Assembly (NCBI GenBank): GCA_902762795.1
Contig: CACWPM010000008.1
Location: forward strand, 1 to 64,000
Origin: Fibrobacter succinogenes
GTDB lineage: Bacteria > Fibrobacterota > Fibrobacteria > Fibrobacterales > Fibrobacteraceae
DNA: 64,000 bases
Reading direction: 5' to 3'
In this document: positions 19,062 through 28,200 of the stretch, in pieces
Layout of the letters: every line of letters starts with the position of its first letter
Position numbering within the stretch: position 1 is the first letter of the stretch
Program-made: the position numbers and the translations under genes
The notes under the pieces: generated by a model
What the model was told of the DNA's origin: nothing
Databases searched by the model: none
Seen by the model: only the letters and a program-made list of their open reading frames with translations

Positions 19062-20159
19062 TTAATGAAGAATCTTTTTTCCAATATCGGTTATAATATT
19101 TTTCAGGACTTCTTTTTCTGCTTTTGAAAACTTGTCGATAGACAAAACCCTTGTTTTCCAATGCTCAAAATGTTGTTGAGGCAATTCTTTTTCATTAAAG
19201 ATATTTATTAAATCGTCCTTCCAACTAGCGATATTATATATGATTTTAGGGACCCTTATTCCTGCGAGGTCTTGTCGACCACCAGCAGAAAAAGTATCTC
19301 GAAAAGATGGATTTATGACGCCCTGCGTCTGAAGAAGCCATTTCGACGCGTCATTATAGTTTCCCTCAATAATGTTTGGAAAAGATGTTAATAAATAAGC
19401 CCGAAGGAAATGCTGTTCTTCTCTTGAAAGTTGGTTCCAAAACTGCATTTCAAGACCAACCATTTCATTTGCAAATTTTTGATCTTCTAGTTCTAATGAG
19501 TTAATTTGGTTGGAATTTGGGGAATACCACCAGAAATCATCATCTACTTTTCGCTTTTTTAAATTTGATTTTCGTTGTTTTACGATGAAATCTTTAAATG
19601 CATCAAATGGATTTTTCATTTGACGAATTTCTTCGTATGTTTTTCCCAGTTTGCTGAACAAGGAATCTTGCTCTGATGCCTCCATGTCAAGCATATAACG
19701 GGGGCTATGCGTAACGGCTACGTTTTCAACACATTCTTCAAAAGGCTTGTATATTATTTTGAAAGGCTTTTGCTTAGCGCAAAAAATATGAATACGACTG
19801 ACATCTGGAATTCTTGTGGATTCCATAATGCTTCCGCCCATTACCTTCCAAGATTTGTTGCGGGTGCTGATAGTCTTTACTTCTATTCCCAATGCTTGTT
19901 TTTCGTTTATACGTGCAACGATGTCTGGAAATTTGTGACCGCTTATATATTCTATTTTCCACGGAATATGCAAATCCTTTGATGACTCTAATAAAGCGAC
20001 ATGCACATCTTCTTCAAAAGATTTCCAAAAATCCTTTTTTTGAGAAACTGCTGGTTGCGATTCTAATTTATCTTTAGCAAGACTTAACAGATTATCAAAA
20101 GTTTTCTTGACCTTCGCCTCATTGATGTTAATATTTTCGCCAATAGCAAAAGAGTTCAT
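19062..20159 (-). CDS. Type II restriction endonuclease (PD-(D/E)XK), partner of the adjacent methyltransferase
   Basis: A 365-residue protein assigned as the restriction enzyme from position and motif. It follows the cytosine methyltransferase by 2 bases on the same strand. It contains a PD-(D/E)XK signature: FPDIVARIN near residue 76 and GIEVKTI near residue 92, giving Asp, Glu and Lys at family spacing. The sequence is Lys-rich and the gene is more AT-rich than the flanking GH43 genes, consistent with horizontal transfer. The cut site cannot be read from the sequence. Confidence 0.75.
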   Translation of the reverse strand: MNSFAIGENININEAKVKKTFDNLLSLAKDKLESQPAVSQKKDFWKSFEEDVHVALLESSKDLHIPWKIEYISGHKFPDIVARINEKQALGIEVKTISTRNKSWKVMGGSIMESTRIPDVSRIHIFCAKQKPFKIIYKPFEECVENVAVTHSPRYMLDMEASEQDSLFSKLGKTYEEIRQMKNPFDAFKDFIVKQRKSNLKKRKVDDDFWWYSPNSNQINSLELEDQKFANEMVGLEMQFWNQLSREEQHFLRAYLLTSFPNIIEGNYNDASKWLLQTQGVINPSFRDTFSAGGRQDLAGIRVPKIIYNIASWKDDLINIFNEKELPQQHFEHWKTRVLSIDKFSKAEKEVLKNIITDIGKKILH

Positions 20160-20161
20160 TT

Positions 20162-21388
20162 TTATTCTCCAAACAAATCATTCCAAAGCGTTTCGAGTCT
20201 TTTTCCTATGGAGTAACCCAACAATGGCGGGACTGCGTTTCCAATGACTTTATAGGCATCAGATGAATTGACTTTGTTTATTCCGTCGTTAAAGATGAAT
20301 TCGTAATCGTCTGGGAAAGTCTGAATTCTTGCGCATTCGCGTACGCTTAAGCGACGTTCCTGTAATCCTTTTTCTAATTCAGACGATATTTTCCCTCCAT
20401 GTTCTTCGCTCAATCTGCGATATTCAATATTACCATGATGTTCGCTTCGTATAGTAGGACCAACACCATTCATATCGATTTCGGAACTGCCCTGCATTTT
20501 GCCGTAGTATTTCGCTTTTGAATAAGCTTTTTGTGCGGCATCGGTGCTTTCGTCGGGCTCCTTCAATCCAACGAAGGCATCCTTGCAGGTAACGATTTTT
20601 TGAAGACCTTCTCCATGCGTCTTTATCGGGTATGGATAATACGCCGATTTTTCGGAGTTCTTTTCAATGTCAGCAAGAATTTTGGGATTGGCATATTTTC
20701 TTGAAATGCCTATGAAAACAACACGTTCTCGACTTTGTGGAACGCCATATTCCCAAGCTTTCAAAACTTGAGCGTCAACAACGCAATAACCTTTATCGAT
20801 GTTTCGAAAATCTGTTTCGATAATCTTCTTTGCGTCGCCTAATGAAACAAGCCCTTTCACATTTTCAGCAATAAAAATTTTAGGCTTGACAATTTCGATG
20901 ACTTGTTTCATCCAAAGATACAAGGTACCTCTAGATTCATTTTCAGCATGTTCTTCGTTAACTCCATTATGACTTTTGGCAGAATCAAAGCCAAGACGTT
21001 TTCCTGCAACCGAGAAATCTTGGCAAGGGAACCCTCCCGTAACCACATCGATATTTTTGGGAAATTGAAAAGTTCCTTGCCTACTTTCTTTTACTAAATC
21101 CACTATGGATTTGAGTCGATAAACATCTTCAATATTCTTTCGATTACCAAAAAAGTGATTCCACGCCTTTTGTGCACATGGTAGAATGTCATTTGCAAAG
21201 ACCGTCTCAAAACGGTTCTTTTTCAACCGAACAAAATTTCTATTAACGTTATATTCAATCCAATCTGGATGGATGTTTTCGTTAACGGATTTCTTGAGAG
21301 TGACAAAACCACCCTCGAGCCCAAGATCAAGTCCTCCACAACCGGAGAACAAAGAAAGCACACGAAGTGCGTTCTTGCCAGAAGCCAT
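20162..21388 (-). CDS. DNA (cytosine-5-)-methyltransferase
   Basis: A 408-residue C5 methyltransferase. The motifs appear in order: [14 protein letters not shown] (motif I, SAM binding), [12 protein letters not shown] (motif IV, catalytic Cys), ENVKGL (motif VI), [10 protein letters not shown] (motif VIII) and the C-terminal VIGNAVPP (motif X). The target recognition region lies between motifs VIII and IX, about residues 230-345. It protects the host site against the endonuclease encoded immediately downstream. Two TGTT...AACA-type dyads lie just upstream of the start. Confidence 0.95.
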   Translation of the reverse strand: MASGKNALRVLSLFSGCGGLDLGLEGGFVTLKKSVNENIHPDWIEYNVNRNFVRLKKNRFETVFANDILPCAQKAWNHFFGNRKNIEDVYRLKSIVDLVKESRQGTFQFPKNIDVVTGGFPCQDFSVAGKRLGFDSAKSHNGVNEEHAENESRGTLYLWMKQVIEIVKPKIFIAENVKGLVSLGDAKKIIETDFRNIDKGYCVVDAQVLKAWEYGVPQSRERVVFIGISRKYANPKILADIEKNSEKSAYYPYPIKTHGEGLQKIVTCKDAFVGLKEPDESTDAAQKAYSKAKYYGKMQGSSEIDMNGVGPTIRSEHHGNIEYRRLSEEHGGKISSELEKGLQERRLSVRECARIQTFPDDYEFIFNDGINKVNSSDAYKVIGNAVPPLLGYSIGKRLETLWNDLFGE

Positions 21389-21398
21389 AACGCCTCGA

Positions 21399-21413
21399 TG
21401 TTCCTACGGAACA
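21399..21413. promoter_or_regulatory. TGTTCC-TAC-GGAACA operator-like dyad upstream of the methyltransferase
   Basis: A perfect 6-3-6 inverted repeat lies 11 bases upstream of the methyltransferase ATG. A related dyad, TGTTCACGAAACA, lies about 35 bases further upstream. Restriction-modification genes are often autoregulated through dyads at the start. No separate controller gene is present, so the methyltransferase itself or a host factor would be the binder. A further 9-bp hairpin, GAACTCACC/GGTGAGTTC, lies at 21483-21507. Confidence 0.4.
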
Positions 21414-21537
21414 GGTGAAATGTTCTGTTTTCACTTCTGTTCACGAAACATCGATATGCTTCGACAAGAGAATGCCCAAATAGAACTCACCCCAAAGAGG
21501 TGAGTTCCATTTGTCCAATTCCTGCTGCGTTAAAAAA

Positions 21538-21780
21538 TTGGTCGTATTTTAAGGACGCAAGAACGGGAGCAAAAACGTTTGTCTTTGTTCCTACCCTCAA
21601 TATTCAATAAAACAAAAAAGCGTGGTATCGAATACCTGTTCGTCCTTAGGCAACGACCAAGAAGCCCTACGCAAAACAAGCAAACGACCCACGCCCTAAT
21701 TCGGGTGTGCGTTGTAAGCCTTATTCTTATTACGTAAAACTTTGGTCGTGTTTTAAGGACGCGAGAATAAGAGCAAAAAC
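21538..21780. ncRNA. Candidate structured element with three copies of one motif in alternating orientation
   Basis: Two direct 39-base copies lie at 21538-21576 and 21742-21780 and agree at 34 of 39 positions by eye. An inverted copy of the first 20 bases lies between them at 21641-21660. TTGGTCGT and TAAGGACG in the direct copies are perfectly complementary to CGTCCTTA and ACGACCAA in the middle copy, with a 4-by-4 internal loop. The middle copy can therefore pair with either outer copy. Further hairpins are seen at 21624-21636 (GGTAT/ATACC) and 21690-21709 (CACGCCC/GGGTGTG). No convincing protein is encoded. It lies between the restriction-modification pair and the KilA-N gene; strand is not known, and a terminal-inverted-repeat element is an alternative reading. 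Confidence 0.45.
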
Positions 21781-22013
21781 TGTAAAACCGGACGCTCCGA
21801 ACCATTCGGTACGGGGCTATGTCAACTGCAATATAGATTATTAGAACGGCAAAAGATGACACACACCCCGTCCAAAAGGAAAAAAGCCATATTTTCCAAA
21901 AATCTCTTGACATTCCCCCCTTGAGGAACTACATTTATTAGTGAACAAATGTTCTAGTGCTCAAAATTTCAAAACATTGCGGTTTTACGCTTGTCCGCAG
22001 GGAGGTAAAAAAA

Positions 22014-22817
22014 ATGAAGTTGAATGTGAAGGACCAGGAAATTCGCCTAATCAAGCATCTTGAAGAAGATTACATCTGCCTCACCGATATCGCCAAATGG
22101 AAAAATCCAGATGCCAACGCCGTAATTGCGAATTGGATGCGAAATAGAAACGTCTTGGAATACCTAGGACTTTGGGAAAAGCTGTATAATCCCGATTTTA
22201 AACCCCTCGAATTCGAGGGGTTTAAAAAGGAGGCCGGGCTCCATGCCTTTACTTTGTCTCCCCAAAAATGGATTTCAGCAACCAAAGCAATCGGTATCAT
22301 CTGCAAATCCGGACGATACGGGGGAACCTACGCAAACAAGGACATTGCGTTTCACTTCGCAAATTGGATTTCGGTTGAATTCGAATTGTATATATCACAT
22401 GAGTTCCAGCGCCTCAAGGCTGCGGAACAGGCTCAATTAGGATGGTCGCTACGTCGTGAACTCTCAAAAATCAACTACCATATCCATACAGACGCCATCA
22501 AGCGGAATTTGATTCCGGCAACACTTAAAAAGCAACAGATGAGCATGGTTTATGCAAATGAAGCCGATGTTTTAAATGTTGCATTATTCGGATTTACTGC
22601 TAAGGAATGGCGCGATGCGCATGCCGATTTACAGGGCAATGTACGAGACTATGCGACGGTAAACCAGCTTATATGCCTTTCGAATATGGAATCGCTGAAT
22701 TCCGTCCTGATCAAGGAAGGTTTGCCGCAGCCAGAAAGGTTGATAAAATTGAATCAGATTGCGATAAGCCAGATGACGGTACTAGAATCCATCGGAGAGA
22801 ACAAACAGCTGAAATAA
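22014..22817 (+). CDS. KilA-N domain DNA-binding protein
   Basis: A 267-residue KilA-N-family protein. The N-terminal domain (about 1-145) shows YICLTDIAKWKNP, a VIANWMRNRN segment, the KEAGLHAFTLSPQKW segment, GRYGGTYANKDIAFHFANW and ISHEFQRLK, all typical of the family seen in phages and bacterial islands. The C-terminal half is helical and unassigned. The start at 22014 is set by a strong GGAGG site eight bases upstream; an earlier ATG at 21957 lacks one. It probably binds DNA; its role next to a restriction-modification pair is unknown. Confidence 0.85.
   Translation: MKLNVKDQEIRLIKHLEEDYICLTDIAKWKNPDANAVIANWMRNRNVLEYLGLWEKLYNPDFKPLEFEGFKKEAGLHAFTLSPQKWISATKAIGIICKSGRYGGTYANKDIAFHFANWISVEFELYISHEFQRLKAAEQAQLGWSLRRELSKINYHIHTDAIKRNLIPATLKKQQMSMVYANEADVLNVALFGFTAKEWRDAHADLQGNVRDYATVNQLICLSNMESLNSVLIKEGLPQPERLIKLNQIAISQMTVLESIGENKQLK
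22196..22227. repeat. 32-bp perfect palindrome inside the KilA-N gene
   Basis: Sixteen bases (TTTTAAACCCCTCGAA) are followed directly by their exact reverse complement, with no spacer. The palindrome encodes DFKPLEFEGFK, a segment that is conserved in KilA-N relatives at the protein level. It could form a long hairpin in the mRNA or a cruciform. Confidence 0.9.
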
Positions 22818-22825
22818 AAAAAGGA

Positions 22826-22848
22826 GGTGGACAAAAATTTTGACCACC
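22826..22848. terminator. Hairpin between convergent KilA-N and GH43 genes
   Basis: GGTGG-A-CAAAA pairs with TTTTG-A-CCACC around a single base, giving a ten-pair stem with one A-A mismatch. It lies between two converging stop codons. The T-rich tract is inside the stem rather than after it, so termination in either direction is plausible but not certain. Confidence 0.5.
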
Positions 22849-22866
22849 TTGCCAAACTGATAACCC

Positions 22867-24909
22867 CTAGAACATCACCCGGTACGGGATTTGCTTGTCG
22901 AAGCGACGGCCTTTGAGGTCGTGATAGCCCTTGCGAGTGGGCAACACAGCATTTTCAGAGCGAACGGTGCGCGGAGTAATCGCGGTCGTACCCGAGGAAC
23001 TCGAGGTAATGTCTTTGCCGCTGGAACTGGAACTCGGGTCGCCACATGGTTCCTGATTGCAGACAATCTCCCCCGACGAATTCGCGAACACGATGTTCCT
23101 GACAATAGCTTCACCCGAAACACCGGATGCCGTCAGGTAAAAATCCTTCACGCCGCCAAGGCTCTTGAGGTTCGAGCAGTTCACCGTCATCCAGCCGTCA
23201 GCATTCGATTTCGCGTTGGCCGCCATCAGTTCGCATTCCGAAAGAACGGCCCCGTCCTTCTTGCCGTCACGAATGCTGAGTTTGCCGCCTGTAAGGCTCT
23301 TCACCTCGATCGCCACTTCCATGGACTTGAGCGAATCCGTCACCACGTTCTCGAAAATCGCATAGCCGCCATCCTTGATAGCGAATTCATCTTTGTCAGT
23401 AAGGCGCACGCGGATACCGTTGTCAAAACCGTTCGCCGGAATCGTATCGCGAATCACGCGCAAGAAATCAACGCAATCAAGTTCCGCGAAGTTGCCGTTC
23501 GGAGAAGGTTCCAGCTCGATGAAGTTGCCACCGCGCTTAAGCGTTGCAGGCACCATCACCACAGACTTTTCGGGAAACGTTCCCCAGGAACCCGTGGGCG
23601 GGAGCGTCACCGTCTGCGACTTGCCATTCACCGTCACCTTGTGCGTCGCGGCAGCATCGCCACCGTTGGCGTAGCGGTAACGCAACAGATACTCCCCTGC
23701 TTGCATGATATTCATCGGCAAACGAATCTTGGAGCCCGCAGTATTCACGTACGCGAGGTATTCGCCGTTCGAAGCGGTATTGCTACGAGTAATCGCAAGG
23801 TCGCCCGATACCGCACGTGTCAAAATGCCGTGCTCGACTTCGGCACTCAAATAACGCCCGAGGAAAGGCTGTCCCATCTCAGCCCAGTTATCCTCGGTAA
23901 ACACGACATCACGGATATGAATGTGGTTGAACTTGTCGCCATTCAAATCGTAATAGTGATGCACAAAGCGCACACGGTTCAAGTCCTGGAAAGCCTCGCC
24001 GCCGCCAGGCCCCACGTAGCGCCCGTAGCGTTCCAAAAGAATCGTGCCACCTCCATTAGCCATATCATAGCCAGCACGGTCTTTATACGGACCTGTTACT
24101 TTATCAGCACGACCATAAGCAGTTTTGTAAGTCGTCTTTTCAATATCGTTGCCCTGCTGGCAGCACTTGTCCCAAGCCGTAAAGAGGAAATACTGGCCCC
24201 CATGTTCAATGAGGCTCGGGCCTTCTTCGGCGCCTTCGCTCGCCTTGCTTGTACGCCGTGCGATATTGTAAACCGTCTTGTCATCGCTCGCCTGGTAACC
24301 CGTCTTTGCGTCTAGCTTGATCAGCTGGATTCCAAGTCCGAACGAGCCGAACGCCATCCAGTAATTGCCCTGCGTGTCGCGAACAACATCGGCATCAATC
24401 GCATTGTACTTGTCCGATGCCACCGTGTGGAAAACGTGACCATGGTCCGTCCAGCCATAGTCCGAAGTTCCCGGCATAATGGATTTGGTTGATTGATAGC
24501 CTATCGCAGACGTGCGCTTGCCAAAGACGGACACACAATAATACACACGGTATTCGCCGTTCATGTAGTAAATGTCAGGTGCCCAAATACCTTCGGTTGT
24601 AGGTGCATATTGGTAGGCCCACTGCGGGATTTTACTCACCGTCAATTTGTGATTTTGCCAATTGTAGGCGTCTTCCGATGTCCACAGTTGCAAATTGTTG
24701 TTCGTACTCATGAGGGCGTAACCGTCCTCGAAGCGTACCATGCTCGGGTCATGACCCGGCTGCAAGTTGTCCTTGGCGTACCAATCGGCAGCCGATACTG
24801 CGGAGACGCCAAAAGTCACAAGAGTCGCAAAGTTCGCGAGAGTCGCGCATTTCACGAAAGTCACTAAATTAGCAAGTTTCGCACGATTCACAAAATTCCA
24901 AACATTCAT
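22867..24909 (-). CDS. Secreted GH43 hydrolase with CBM6-like modules, paralogue of the 15291 gene
   Basis: A 680-residue enzyme with the same layout as the gene at 15291-17291. The GH43 catalytic acids are D54 (GHDPS), D172 (YNAIDAD) and E229 (EEGPSL). The CBM6-like domain starts at YLSAEVEHG and is followed by the second sandwich with GIRVRLTDKDEFAIKDGGYA. It differs at the end: after a Cys-containing segment comes a Ser-rich linker (SSSSSGKDITSSSS) and a short basic tail. The signal region is unusually long (about 40 residues) and repetitive, with LANLVTF, VKCATLANF and ATLVTF in series. The substrate is again probably an arabinose- or xylose-containing hemicellulose. Confidence 0.9.
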   Translation of the reverse strand: MNVWNFVNRAKLANLVTFVKCATLANFATLVTFGVSAVSAADWYAKDNLQPGHDPSMVRFEDGYALMSTNNNLQLWTSEDAYNWQNHKLTVSKIPQWAYQYAPTTEGIWAPDIYYMNGEYRVYYCVSVFGKRTSAIGYQSTKSIMPGTSDYGWTDHGHVFHTVASDKYNAIDADVVRDTQGNYWMAFGSFGLGIQLIKLDAKTGYQASDDKTVYNIARRTSKASEGAEEGPSLIEHGGQYFLFTAWDKCCQQGNDIEKTTYKTAYGRADKVTGPYKDRAGYDMANGGGTILLERYGRYVGPGGGEAFQDLNRVRFVHHYYDLNGDKFNHIHIRDVVFTEDNWAEMGQPFLGRYLSAEVEHGILTRAVSGDLAITRSNTASNGEYLAYVNTAGSKIRLPMNIMQAGEYLLRYRYANGGDAAATHKVTVNGKSQTVTLPPTGSWGTFPEKSVVMVPATLKRGGNFIELEPSPNGNFAELDCVDFLRVIRDTIPANGFDNGIRVRLTDKDEFAIKDGGYAIFENVVTDSLKSMEVAIEVKSLTGGKLSIRDGKKDGAVLSECELMAANAKSNADGWMTVNCSNLKSLGGVKDFYLTASGVSGEAIVRNIVFANSSGEIVCNQEPCGDPSSSSSGKDITSSSSGTTAITPRTVRSENAVLPTRKGYHDLKGRRFDKQIPYRVMF

Positions 24910-25020
24910 ACCAAACTCCTTAAAAATTCAATCTATAAAGACTGCAATTAAATATTTTAAAATATCATAATAATCAGTCATTCTCCGAAAGAGAACCCAT
25001 ACATCTCGTAAGCGCAGTTA

Positions 25021-25053
25021 GAACCGTATGGTTCCTCCTAGCGGAGGATGACT
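25021..25053. repeat. CCTCC/GGAGG palindromic repeat, copy 2
   Basis: The core TTCCTCCTAGCGGAGGAT is preceded by GAACCGTATGG and followed by GAC. It lies just downstream of the GH43 gene at 25062-26735, inside the short gap between two minus-strand glycosidase genes. Confidence 0.75.
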
Positions 25054-25061
25054 CAACCACA

Positions 25062-26735
25062 TCATTTCACCATAACCTTTGCGGTTGCACGGTCAGTGCG
25101 AACAAAGTACATTCCCGAGCAAACGGAATGTACTTGGATTTCACGACCGAAACCGCGACGCACAACAACACCATTCACATCAAGCAATGTCCACCTCGTT
25201 TCATGCTCCAAACGAATCACACGCGCGCTAGCATCGTAACGAACCTGTTGCATGGTCTGCGCATTCAGCGCCCCCGCAGAACCGCGCGATTCCCGCACAA
25301 TTCCCGTCGGCGGTTCCACTTTCGGAAGTTCCGCCTTCGCAAATTGCACTTTCTGGTTGTCCGTTCCCGTGCGCACCCACGTAATCAGCGGCATTCCCAC
25401 ATCCTTCGAGATGTTCAGCACATCGCCGAGGTAATCGCTATCGTAATCGGCAAACAAGAAGTAACCCTTCTTCGCCGATGCATTTTCGATGCGGATTTCG
25501 CAAGCTTTTTCAGACGTTTTCACAGTATCCAACAAAATCTTGGACGGGCAATAGTAGCGGCCCGTTGCAAAATTTTTGAGCGTATAATAACGCGCGGAAT
25601 CGCCCTTCGCAAGCACCCAAAGTTGCGCTTCGTTCTTTTCGTCCGCTGTCTGCTGCATCACGACACCTTCGCTATCTTCAAGCGCCAAATTGCTATGCGA
25701 AACCGTCAAACGGTAACCGCCTTCTTCAATAAGCGCATTATTGACAGGATCCACGCCATCCGTATGCTTAATTTTCTGAATCAAGCCATCGCGATCGTAA
25801 TAGAGGTAATCGATGTTCACGGAACGGCGGTATGTCCAGCCACCCGGAGAATTTGCACCGTGGTACATGAAATACCAGTGCCCAAGATACTTGAAAATCG
25901 CCTGATGGTTCGTCTCGGAATTGTCCATCTTGTCGTTGATAACGCCTTTTTGCGTCCACGGTCCGTTCAGGCTCGGCGCCATGGAATAATTCGTCGTCGA
26001 AGGGTAACCCGAAGCATAGCTGAAGTAGTAATTGCCGCGGAAATAGTGCATCCACGGAGCTTCAAAAAAATCCTTGATCTTGATATCTTCGGGCGTACTT
26101 GCAAGCTCAATCATATTATCCTTGAGCTTCACGCGGCGGCCCGCATTCCACGAGCCCCAATACATCCAGATATCGTCACCATCGTAAAAAATGGCGGGGT
26201 CAATGTTCAATTTTACATCGTTCGGCGTATTGTCGGTGATAAGCGCTTGCCCGATAGCGTCCTTCCACGGTCCAGACGGATGATCTGCCACGGCAACGCC
26301 AATTGCAAAGCCTTCACTCCCGTTTTCCTTGATTGTACCATGATGGACAGCCACGTACCAGTAAAACTTGCCATTTCGGTATTCGCAGTGGCCCGCAAAA
26401 GCGCTCGCATTCGCCCATTTGAACGTCTTGACGCTCAAAACAGCCCCGTAATCGTGATAATGTTCCATATCATCGGTCACGAGCACGTGCCAGTCGTTCA
26501 TAATGAACGATTTATTGTTATTGCCCTGCGGTCCCTGTTCATCGTGCCCCGCAAAAATGAAAAGCGAATCGTTATGCACGAGCGCAGCGGCATCGGCAGA
26601 ATAAAAATCAGTCGTGAGCGGATTAGCGGCCCTGGCAAACGCAAAGCACAAAGCCACAACAAGGCTTACGCAAAAACACGCATCACAAACAACGCGCTTC
26701 AACATAGCGAGAAATACAAAACTCCTAGTTCCCAT
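25062..26735 (-). CDS. Secreted GH43 glycosidase with ricin-like module and type IX-like sorting tail
   Basis: A 557-residue enzyme. A start at 26735 is chosen because GGAG lies 7-8 bases upstream; it gives a signal peptide ending near CFAFARAA. The GH43 domain covers about 37-330, with acids in YSADAA, NIDPAIF and FFEAPWM. A module of about 130 residues follows with QLWVLAKGD and YYTLKNFATGRYY, resembling a ricin/CBM13 beta-trefoil. The C-terminus reads TRWTLLDVNGVVVRRGF and later GMYFVRTD ending in VMVK, like a type IX sorting domain. It is likely a xylosidase or arabinofuranosidase, distinct in subfamily from the two other GH43 genes. Confidence 0.88.
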   Translation of the reverse strand: MGTRSFVFLAMLKRVVCDACFCVSLVVALCFAFARAANPLTTDFYSADAAALVHNDSLFIFAGHDEQGPQGNNNKSFIMNDWHVLVTDDMEHYHDYGAVLSVKTFKWANASAFAGHCEYRNGKFYWYVAVHHGTIKENGSEGFAIGVAVADHPSGPWKDAIGQALITDNTPNDVKLNIDPAIFYDGDDIWMYWGSWNAGRRVKLKDNMIELASTPEDIKIKDFFEAPWMHYFRGNYYFSYASGYPSTTNYSMAPSLNGPWTQKGVINDKMDNSETNHQAIFKYLGHWYFMYHGANSPGGWTYRRSVNIDYLYYDRDGLIQKIKHTDGVDPVNNALIEEGGYRLTVSHSNLALEDSEGVVMQQTADEKNEAQLWVLAKGDSARYYTLKNFATGRYYCPSKILLDTVKTSEKACEIRIENASAKKGYFLFADYDSDYLGDVLNISKDVGMPLITWVRTGTDNQKVQFAKAELPKVEPPTGIVRESRGSAGALNAQTMQQVRYDASARVIRLEHETRWTLLDVNGVVVRRGFGREIQVHSVCSGMYFVRTDRATAKVMVK

Positions 26736-27213
26736 AAACATCTCCAAATACACCATTCTATAACAAACCCAGTATGTTAAATATACACTTAACAAAAATA
26801 AAAGTCCACATATTTATTTATGGCAACGCACATTTTTGATAAAAACCGGCACATTTTTATAAATATTTACGAATTAAAAGTCAACACTACCATTACCGCA
26901 ATATCGAAAAAGCATAATTACCAGTCAATAGCGAATTTAGAACTAATTTAAAGTTTCAGTTTTACAGAAGGAAACCGGAAATAGACAGAAGCCAATAAAC
27001 AGGATTGCAATGAATACGTTTTTACTTATCAAACTCGACACATCTCATCTAGCAACTAAAGACAAACAACAAAAAAACAAACAAAGCGTATCATAAAAAC
27101 GCTATATGATTCACGCAGCTTCAAAATTCATTTATTTATAATATTTTTATAGTGAATAATCAAAAAAAATTATTAAATTTCATGTTGGGTAAAAATAAAT
27201 TAGGAGAGTGTTT
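26736..27213. other. AT-rich divergent intergenic region
   Basis: No gene is seen. It separates the divergent GH43 gene and the first of three CBM-like genes and must hold both promoters. Two spaced direct copies of GCACATTTTT followed by ATAAA occur at about 26828-26862. A TATAAT hexamer at 27137-27142 lies about 75 bases ahead of the CBM-like gene start but has no convincing -35 partner. Confidence 0.4.
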
Positions 27214-28188
27214 ATGGAAAAAATTTCGTTGGCCGCACTTTGCGCCGCGTCAGCGGTTTATGCTGGCCCATTCGAAACCTGGAACGGAGCTGACGGAAAT
27301 CCACAAGTTCAAACCGGACTTGGGAACGAAACAGAAACAAACGGTTACTGGTACACCTACGAAGACTATGCTTCTTTTTCATGCGTAACAGACGCTATAG
27401 ATCCACCCTTTATCACTTGCACGGATGCAACGCTTGACATATGTAAAGGATTTTGCGGAACTGCACGCCTCCACCAAGGAACTTCGGCTACAAAAGCTTT
27501 TATAGGCGTCGGCTTCAACATTGTTGGCGAAACGTCTACTACCAACAATACTCCAGCCGCAGGCGACGCATCCTCCTGGGGCGGACTTTGTGTTACTTAC
27601 ACTTCAGATGTTGATTTACAACTTGAACTCGGCCTTGGGGACATCGTTGATTCAACCATTTCCTACGCCAATCCAGCAGTAACACTCCCTGCAGCAAAAT
27701 CCGCAGACATTCTATCGCCCAACGGAACTAACGGCAACAAAGTAGTCGTCAGTTGGTCTGACTTTAAACAACCTTCCTGGTATGACGGAGCCGTAAAAAT
27801 TGATGGCGAAACCGCAGTCAAGCAACTCGTCGCCATTCACTTCAAGCTTCAAGCAGACCCCGGTAACTACGACTTCAATATCTGCGCGGTCGGTCCGAAA
27901 GATGGGACATGCCCAGAGAAATGCGGAATGCCATCTTCGTCGCAAGCCATCAAGATTGCTCGCGGAACATCCGCAGTCAAAGCCATTTTAAATGGACGCT
28001 CACTTGGATTTACAGGAATCAAGTCCACCGCCGCCATCGAAGTATTGAACTCGCTTGGGCAAGTCGTGATGAAGGGCACCATTGGTTACGCCGCAACGCT
28101 CAACCTTGCATCGCTCGATGCAGGAATTTATATGGTGCGTGTAAGCGGGACAAATATCGATTTCGCAAAGAAGATCATGCTGAGATAA
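27214..28188 (+). CDS. Secreted CBM11-like protein with type IX-like C-terminus (paralogue 1 of 3)
   Basis: A 324-residue exported protein; an AGGAG site 7 bases ahead of 27214 fixes the start. The signal peptide is followed by GPFETWNGADG. The ~220-residue core has GVGFNIVGE, SWGGLCVTY, ELGLGD, VSWSDFKQPSWYDG and VKQLVAIHFKLQ, a jelly-roll pattern resembling CBM11 or related cellulose-binding sandwiches. Four to six cysteines suggest disulfides. The last ~75 residues contain LNSLGQVVMKG, SLDAGIYMVRVSG and FAKKIMLR, matching type IX sorting tails. No catalytic domain is present, so it is a stand-alone binding or scaffold protein (inference). Confidence 0.78.
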   Translation: MEKISLAALCAASAVYAGPFETWNGADGNPQVQTGLGNETETNGYWYTYEDYASFSCVTDAIDPPFITCTDATLDICKGFCGTARLHQGTSATKAFIGVGFNIVGETSTTNNTPAAGDASSWGGLCVTYTSDVDLQLELGLGDIVDSTISYANPAVTLPAAKSADILSPNGTNGNKVVVSWSDFKQPSWYDGAVKIDGETAVKQLVAIHFKLQADPGNYDFNICAVGPKDGTCPEKCGMPSSSQAIKIARGTSAVKAILNGRSLGFTGIKSTAAIEVLNSLGQVVMKGTIGYAATLNLASLDAGIYMVRVSGTNIDFAKKIMLR

Positions 28189-28200
28189 TTTGGAGAGTCG

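Noticed and set aside
21538-21780. Two 39-base direct repeats ending in AAAAAC, considered as a CRISPR array
   Set aside because: There are only two copies, with a 165-base interval that contains an inverted copy, and no cas genes are in the window.
21530-21913. 127-codon frame on the minus strand
   Set aside because: It overlaps the inverted and direct repeats, the protein looks random (Arg/Cys/Phe-rich), and there is no ribosome site.
19062-22817. Prophage or integrated plasmid suggested by restriction-modification and KilA-N genes
   Set aside because: No integrase, structural phage gene, replication gene or attachment-site duplication is visible; a small accessory island is sufficient.
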